A DNA stretch of 64,000 bases. It comes from Intestinibacter bartlettii (GTDB lineage Bacteria; Bacillota; Clostridia; Peptostreptococcales; Peptostreptococcaceae). Positions 60,585 through 64,000 of this stretch are shown in pieces. The stretch lies in the NCBI RefSeq assembly GCF_018917435.1, contig NZ_JAHLOQ010000005.1, positions 1 through 64,000 on the forward strand. The letters are read 5' to 3'. Within the stretch, counting starts at the first letter, position 1. Every line of letters starts with the position of its first letter. The position numbers were made by a program, and so were the translations under genes. Below the pieces are notes generated by a model that did not search any database, was not told the DNA's origin, and was given only the letters and a program-made list of their open reading frames with translations.

Positions 60585-61124
60585 ATGAAGAGATATATTG
60601 CTTTGTTGAGAGGGATAAATATTAGCGGGAAAAATAAGATAGCGATGTCTGAGTTAAAAGAAGGGGTTGTGGAGCTTGGTTTTAATGATGTGGTGACATA
60701 TCTTAATAGTGGAAATGTTATTTTTTGTAGTGATGTTGATGATAAGGGGATTCTTTCGGACAAGATAAATGGGATGATAAAGGACAGATTTGATTTGGAC
60801 ATACCAGTTTTTATTATTTTGCAGGAGGAATTAAAAGAGTTATTAGATAATGCTCCTGATTGGTGGGGGGATGATGATAAGGAGATATACGACAACCTTA
60901 TATTTGTCATGCCGCCTTTGTCATGTGAAGAGGTTTGTGATGAAATTGGAAATCCTAAAGATGAGTATGAGAAAGTACATAGTTGTAATGGGGCGATTTT
61001 TTGGTCATTTGTTCGTAAGGATTATAGAAAGACTAATTGGTGGTCAAGGACTGTTAGCTCAAATGTGAGTGATAGGATTACAATTAGGACTGCGAATACT
61101 GTTAGGAAGATTGTTAATAAGTGA
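60585..61124 (+). CDS. DUF1697 domain protein
   Basis: 179 residues from the ATG at 60585 with GGAGGCG upstream; a start 15 codons earlier is unlikely. Family hallmark KRYIALLRGINISGKNKIAMSELKEGVVELGFNDVVTYLNSGNVIF is at the N-terminus; the C-terminus includes SFVRKDYRKTNWWSRTVSSNVSDRITIRTANTVRKIVNK. DUF1697 proteins are small cytosolic proteins of unknown function. A degraded copy of its last codons lies at ~61820-61870. Confidence 0.88.
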   Translation: MKRYIALLRGINISGKNKIAMSELKEGVVELGFNDVVTYLNSGNVIFCSDVDDKGILSDKINGMIKDRFDLDIPVFIILQEELKELLDNAPDWWGDDDKEIYDNLIFVMPPLSCEEVCDEIGNPKDEYEKVHSCNGAIFWSFVRKDYRKTNWWSRTVSSNVSDRITIRTANTVRKIVNK

Positions 61125-61156
61125 TGGATGGTAATGGGGTAAGGAGATATAATATA

Positions 61157-61198
61157 AAAAAACTAGCTAAATTTGTAATGAGTTTAGCTAGTTTTATT
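61157..61198. terminator. bidirectional terminator
   Basis: Perfect 13-bp AAAACTAGCTAAA / TTTAGCTAGTTTT stem with an 11-nt loop between convergent genes. Confidence 0.87.
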
Positions 61199-61207
61199 TA
61201 AATAGTT

Positions 61208-61621
61208 TTACACCGGTCTTCCAAAGTATGTTTGTTTTCCACTTTCTATAAGATACCTAATATGACACTTTTCATACTCATCTTCACCACTATTTAACCA
61301 CCAGTAATCTTCTAAGCTCATGCCTTTATTAGCCTTGCAAATAGTCCATGCATCATAGAAGTTAAGCCCCATCTTATCAAGTATATAGTCTATACCATCT
61401 CTGTTTGGCGGCATTACTCTATCTTCTATCCAATATAATATATTTTCATGCTGAGGTTTATAATCTAATGATAAATTAGTATAATCATATAGTATAGGCG
61501 GTAGATATTTAGTATCTTTTATATTTTTATTTAATTCAAATGCAAACTTATCTAATTCTTCGTCATAAGTTATAATTCCAACTTCTATATCTTTATACAT
61601 TAGCGTATAACTCTCTAACAT
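61208..61621 (-). CDS. hypothetical protein, HipA N-terminal-like / toxin-system associated
   Basis: 137 residues; RBS GAGAGG precedes the ATG at 61621. The pattern ILYWIEDRVMPPNRDGIDYILDKMGLNFYDAWTICKANKGMSLEDYWWLN resembles small clostridial proteins (written x-R-x-(I/M)P-x-x-R-x-x-I...S-x-x-D-x-Y-W) that often accompany DUF3990/DUF3791 or HipA-like toxin genes. I do not see a partner here. Cytosolic. Function unknown; the resemblance is from memory of the motif only. Confidence 0.65.
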   Translation of the reverse strand: MLESYTLMYKDIEVGIITYDEELDKFAFELNKNIKDTKYLPPILYDYTNLSLDYKPQHENILYWIEDRVMPPNRDGIDYILDKMGLNFYDAWTICKANKGMSLEDYWWLNSGEDEYEKCHIRYLIESGKQTYFGRPV

Positions 61622-61819
61622 AGTTTAACCTCTCTTCCAATAAATCACACATGGCTAAAACTCTTTCATTTTCTTTGATGATATTAATTTAAATCACCTA
61701 CTTTTTTAGAAGTTTAAATTCCATATTTTAATATATATTATATCATACTACATGGACTTATAAACAAGCTTTGCAATGCATAACAATTGTATTTTTATTA
61801 TACTGACTTTATCTTGTAT

Positions 61820-61870
61820 AACAGCAAATATAGTAAGAAAGATTGTGAATAAGTGATGTATGGTGAAGGA
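61820..61870 (+). pseudogene. 3'-end remnant of a second DUF1697 gene
   Basis: Reads TANIVRKIVNK then TGA and a TGTATGGTGAAGG trailer. This parallels the end of the intact DUF1697 gene (TANTVRKIVNK, TGA, TGGATGGTAATGG at 61086-61136). The remainder of the copy is gone. Confidence 0.6.
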
Positions 61871-61950
61871 TAATGACGATATTTCACGAATAAGTATTAT
61901 AGTTGTATCGATATTAAAAGTAGCAAATCAAATAAATGGGGGAATAAGAA

Positions 61951-62970
61951 ATGAAACCAAATATATTTAATTATGCAAAAAGTGAACTTACTAATGATGC
62001 TATAATTTGTTGGATGTTAGATTGGGCAAATAGCGAGGACGAAAGATATAAAAATTTATCACAAGACATTATAAGACTGTTTACAAAGAATGAAGATTTG
62101 GACGTGAAATTTGTAAAGATAAAAAAGCAGTATAAAAATATTGATGTCTTGGTGGAAGTAAATAATTCAGAAGTGATTGTGATAGAAGATAAGGTAAAAA
62201 CTTCACCACATTCAAATCAGTTAGAAAAATATAAAGATACTATAGATAATGAAGAGGTTTATAAGAATTATAATAAGCACTACATATATTATAAGGTGGG
62301 GAATGAATCTCAAAATAATGGTGTAGAACAAGCTGGTTATACAAGGGTAAGAAGAGATGAGATATTGAATATAATTAAAAAATATCGAGATTTAAATAAT
62401 GACTTGCTAAATGATTATATTGATTACTTAGAGAGCATAGAAACACCTTCTAATATGTATAAAACAGAGGATGATATTAATAAGTGGTGTTGGGAAACAT
62501 GGGAAGGATACTACAATCATTTGGAAGATAGCATAAAAAAAGGTTACTGGCATTATGTTTCTAATCCAAAGGGAGGTTTCTTGGCGTTTATTTGGAATTG
62601 CGAAGAGTATAAGTATGTAAAAGATAATAAAGAAATAAATTATTATATATACCCTCAAATAGAAAGTAATTCTGGTAATAGTGAAGGTAAAAAAACCAAA
62701 TTGACATTTAAGTTAGAATGTAAAGATACTGCTTATAGAAAAGAGCTTAGAGAGAACATATATGAACGTTTAGAAAAATTGTTAAAAGGACATGTGTCAG
62801 TTCATAATTTAAAGAAACCGAAATTTAGAAATGCTTTACATATGACTATTATAGAAATAAATAATATAAATACAAGAACAGAACTTGAGGAAATAATTAA
62901 GTTTTCAACAAAATGTCTTGAAAAAATCAAATGTCAATTAACTGAGGGGGAAGTATATACAAATGTATAA
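61951..62970 (+). CDS. PD-(D/E)XK nuclease superfamily protein
   Basis: 339 residues. N-terminus NIFNYAKSELTNDAIICWMLDWANSED, then the nuclease core KQYKNIDVLVEVNNSEVIVIEDKVKTSPHSNQLEKYKDTI, with Asp in IDVLVE and Glu-x-Lys in IEDK completing PD-(D/E)XK. Such proteins occur in defence islands, possibly as nucleases against invading DNA. RBS GGGGGA. It overlaps the broken DUF6946 gene by 8 nt, so the two formed an operon. Catalytic residues look intact. Confidence 0.8.
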   Translation: MKPNIFNYAKSELTNDAIICWMLDWANSEDERYKNLSQDIIRLFTKNEDLDVKFVKIKKQYKNIDVLVEVNNSEVIVIEDKVKTSPHSNQLEKYKDTIDNEEVYKNYNKHYIYYKVGNESQNNGVEQAGYTRVRRDEILNIIKKYRDLNNDLLNDYIDYLESIETPSNMYKTEDDINKWCWETWEGYYNHLEDSIKKGYWHYVSNPKGGFLAFIWNCEEYKYVKDNKEINYYIYPQIESNSGNSEGKKTKLTFKLECKDTAYRKELRENIYERLEKLLKGHVSVHNLKKPKFRNALHMTIIEINNINTRTELEEIIKFSTKCLEKIKCQLTEGEVYTNV

Positions 62971-63504
62971 GTTAGAGTTGAAGAAAAAGGGAAAAATAAT
63001 TAAGTCCGTAAATGATTGGTACGACGCTGCACCACCGAAAAATCCAAGTTTGCACTGGAAAGATGGAAGAAGTGCTAAAGAATTGGCGAAATATATGACA
63101 AGTACAAAAGGATATATGCCAAAGGAAATAGAGGATATACTGGCGAAGTTAGGGTGCAATCCAAACATCACATTCTATGGTGAACCAGAAGCGGTGACAA
63201 GCCTTGAGGGCAGAGGAGGCGGTCGCCACCATGACTTATTGCTTGTGCAAGAAAATGAAGTTGTGGTAGGGGTTGAGGCTAAGAGTGATGAGGATTTTGG
63301 AGAGCAAATGCATCTAAGGCAGTTTTGCTTGTTCTTACATTAAAAAAGGAAGGCTGCTATAAAGAAAAGAAAGTAGAGGCGAACTTACAAGATCTAAAGA
63401 ATTTTGTCGCTAGCTTGGGGATTCCAATGAAAGATGGACAGTATAATTTGCCTGGATATCCTGATATAGATTTTTATGTTGAACATGTTGAAGTAGAGGT
63501 TTAA
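62963..63504 (+). pseudogene. DUF6946-like gene broken by internal deletion and frameshift
   Basis: Frame 1 reads SVNDWYDAAPPKNPSLHWKD.. through GVEAKSDEDFGEQ (PD-(D/E)XK-like E-x-K), then an unrelated tail and stop at 63343. From about 63308 the next frame reads NASKAVLLVLTLKKEGCYKE and continues VEANLQDLKNF..YPDIDFYVEHVEVEV to the TAA at 63504, typical of the end of this family. The ~80-100 residues normally between them are missing. So one gene suffered a deletion that also shifted the frame. Confidence 0.75.
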
Positions 63505-63632
63505 ATAAATCACATGAAAAAATTATGAGAAGTATGTAAGTGGAGAGAATTATTTCTGGTCAGTAAATTGTTTAAGAAACGCAGCGGCTCATAATAGTTG
63601 TATTTTAAATTGAATATTTTATAAAGAATTGA
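63505..63632 (+). pseudogene. scrambled partial copy of the abi gene
   Basis: Short blocks match the intact abi gene in order: ATAAATCACATGAAAA (as at 56822), AAATTATGAGAAGTATGTAAG then TGGAGAGAAT (as at 56937-56965), TATTTCTGGTCAGTAAATTG to TCATAATAGTTG (as at 57344-57393), TTTTAAAT, and the 3' end around TTTTATA and the TGA. At least three internal deletions have removed most of the gene. Confidence 0.85.
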
Positions 63633-63747
63633 TATAATATATAATGAAGAACAAAAACTAATGTTTTTATTGAGATGGTGCCTGCACCAGTTTCAATTTT
63701 TTTACAATGAATTTGAGGACCTAATATTTATTAGGTCTTTTTTGCTT
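63633..63747. repeat. second copy of the abi 3' flank with both terminators
   Basis: Nearly identical to 57713-57830: the TATAATATATA.. trailer, the GGTGCCTGCACC hairpin and the GACCTAATA/TATTAGGTC terminator, with a few substitutions and a 3-nt deletion. Confidence 0.85.
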
Positions 63748-63765
63748 TTTATAAAAGGAAAAGAT

Positions 63766-63808
63766 AAAAGTAGGAATTATACTAGATAGCATAACTCCTG
63801 CTTTTTTT
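63766..63808. terminator. terminator at the right end
   Basis: AAAAGTAGGA..TTAT pairs with ATAA.TCCTGCTTTT, then a T-run. It lies between the abi debris and a minus-strand gene, so it may serve both directions. Confidence 0.65.
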
Positions 63809-63849
63809 ATAACATATATGAAATTATATTCTTTTAGAATTGTGAATAT

Positions 63850-64000
63850 TTATTTTTTGGTATATATAATTTTCCCCTGATTATCTATATGGCTAATTAA
63901 ATTCTCATTAGTTATTTTATTATATTGAATAATATCGAAAAAATATGGTAGAGGATAAACCTCATTTAAGCAGTCTTCCACCTTGTAAATAATGCTTGAA
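63850..64000 (-). CDS. nucleotidyltransferase-like protein, C-terminus only
   Basis: The last ~50 codons on the minus strand read ...VEDCLNEVYPLPYFFDIIQY.. then NENLISHIDNQGKIIYTKK and a TAA at 63850. The pattern L-x-x-x-(L/Y)P-x-P-(Y/I)F-x-D-(I/V)...L-x-x-H-I-D-x-x-G-K-x-(I/L)Y is typical of the end of minimal nucleotidyltransferases (MNT of HEPN-MNT toxin-antitoxin pairs). The N-terminal catalytic part lies beyond the window. Confidence 0.6.
   Translation of the reverse strand, partial: SSIIYKVEDCLNEVYPLPYFFDIIQYNKITNENLISHIDNQGKIIYTKK

Overview
The window is AT-rich (roughly 30% G+C by eye). Start sites have strong GGAGG-type ribosome binding sites, and nearly every transcription unit ends in a stem plus T-run. 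Gene content (CD1871A-type CXXC mini-protein, bile salt hydrolase-type amidase, ferredoxin-linked nitroreductases, LprI-like lipoproteins) points to an anaerobic low-GC Bacillota, most likely a Clostridia/Peptostreptococcaceae-like host-associated bacterium. This is an inference from content, not a database match. I saw no rRNA, tRNA or CRISPR array.

Layout. 1-53: minus-strand 5' end of a zinc-ribbon protein cut by the window edge. 0.2-7.8 kb: PucR regulator and OxlT-like MFS carrier, then zinc-ribbon/membrane and hypothetical proteins, an Rpn-type PD-(D/E)XK protein and a poly-Gln lipoprotein. 7.9-12.1 kb: HxlR regulator divergent from two nitroreductases, MntP/YtaF-like membrane protein, K+ channel and a cupin without a normal start. 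12.5-17.7 kb: phnD-phnC-phnE-phnE importer and a convergent 5'-nucleotidase. 17.9-21.8 kb: five-gene redox operon (thioredoxin-like lipoprotein, CXXC mini-protein, polyferredoxin membrane protein, two-component system). 21.9-30.8 kb: MerR, DUF554, B3/B4, YwqG-like and bile salt hydrolase-like genes, and an AraC/EamA divergent pair.

30.8-33.8 kb is the most interesting block. A PPOX-type flavoprotein, an Rrf2 regulator, a zinc-type macrodomain ADP-ribosyl hydrolase and a SirTM-type sirtuin lie together. Three 23-bp dyads (GTTGTAA-N9-TTACAAC type) sit at their promoters, two of them 42 bp apart around one promoter. This suggests a small ADP-ribosylation stress regulon controlled by the local Rrf2 protein. 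The PPOX gene is followed in frame, after a single TAA, by a complete ferredoxin cysteine motif.

33.9-47.2 kb: surface lipoproteins and LprI-like paralogues, a large MalT-like LuxR regulator, an AAA ATPase whose partner gene looks frameshifted, a BFD-like [2Fe-2S] protein, a candidate structured small RNA followed by an attenuator-like region, PadR plus its partner, DUF1904 and a MATE pump. 47.6-64 kb: a defence/accessory island with a four-gene type III restriction-modification cluster carrying an extra SNF2-like helicase and DUF4391 protein, a HEPN-like Abi protein, katG, DUF1697, two PD-(D/E)XK-like genes (one broken), and duplicated debris of the abi and DUF1697 genes. It ends in the C-terminus of a minimal nucleotidyltransferase-like protein.
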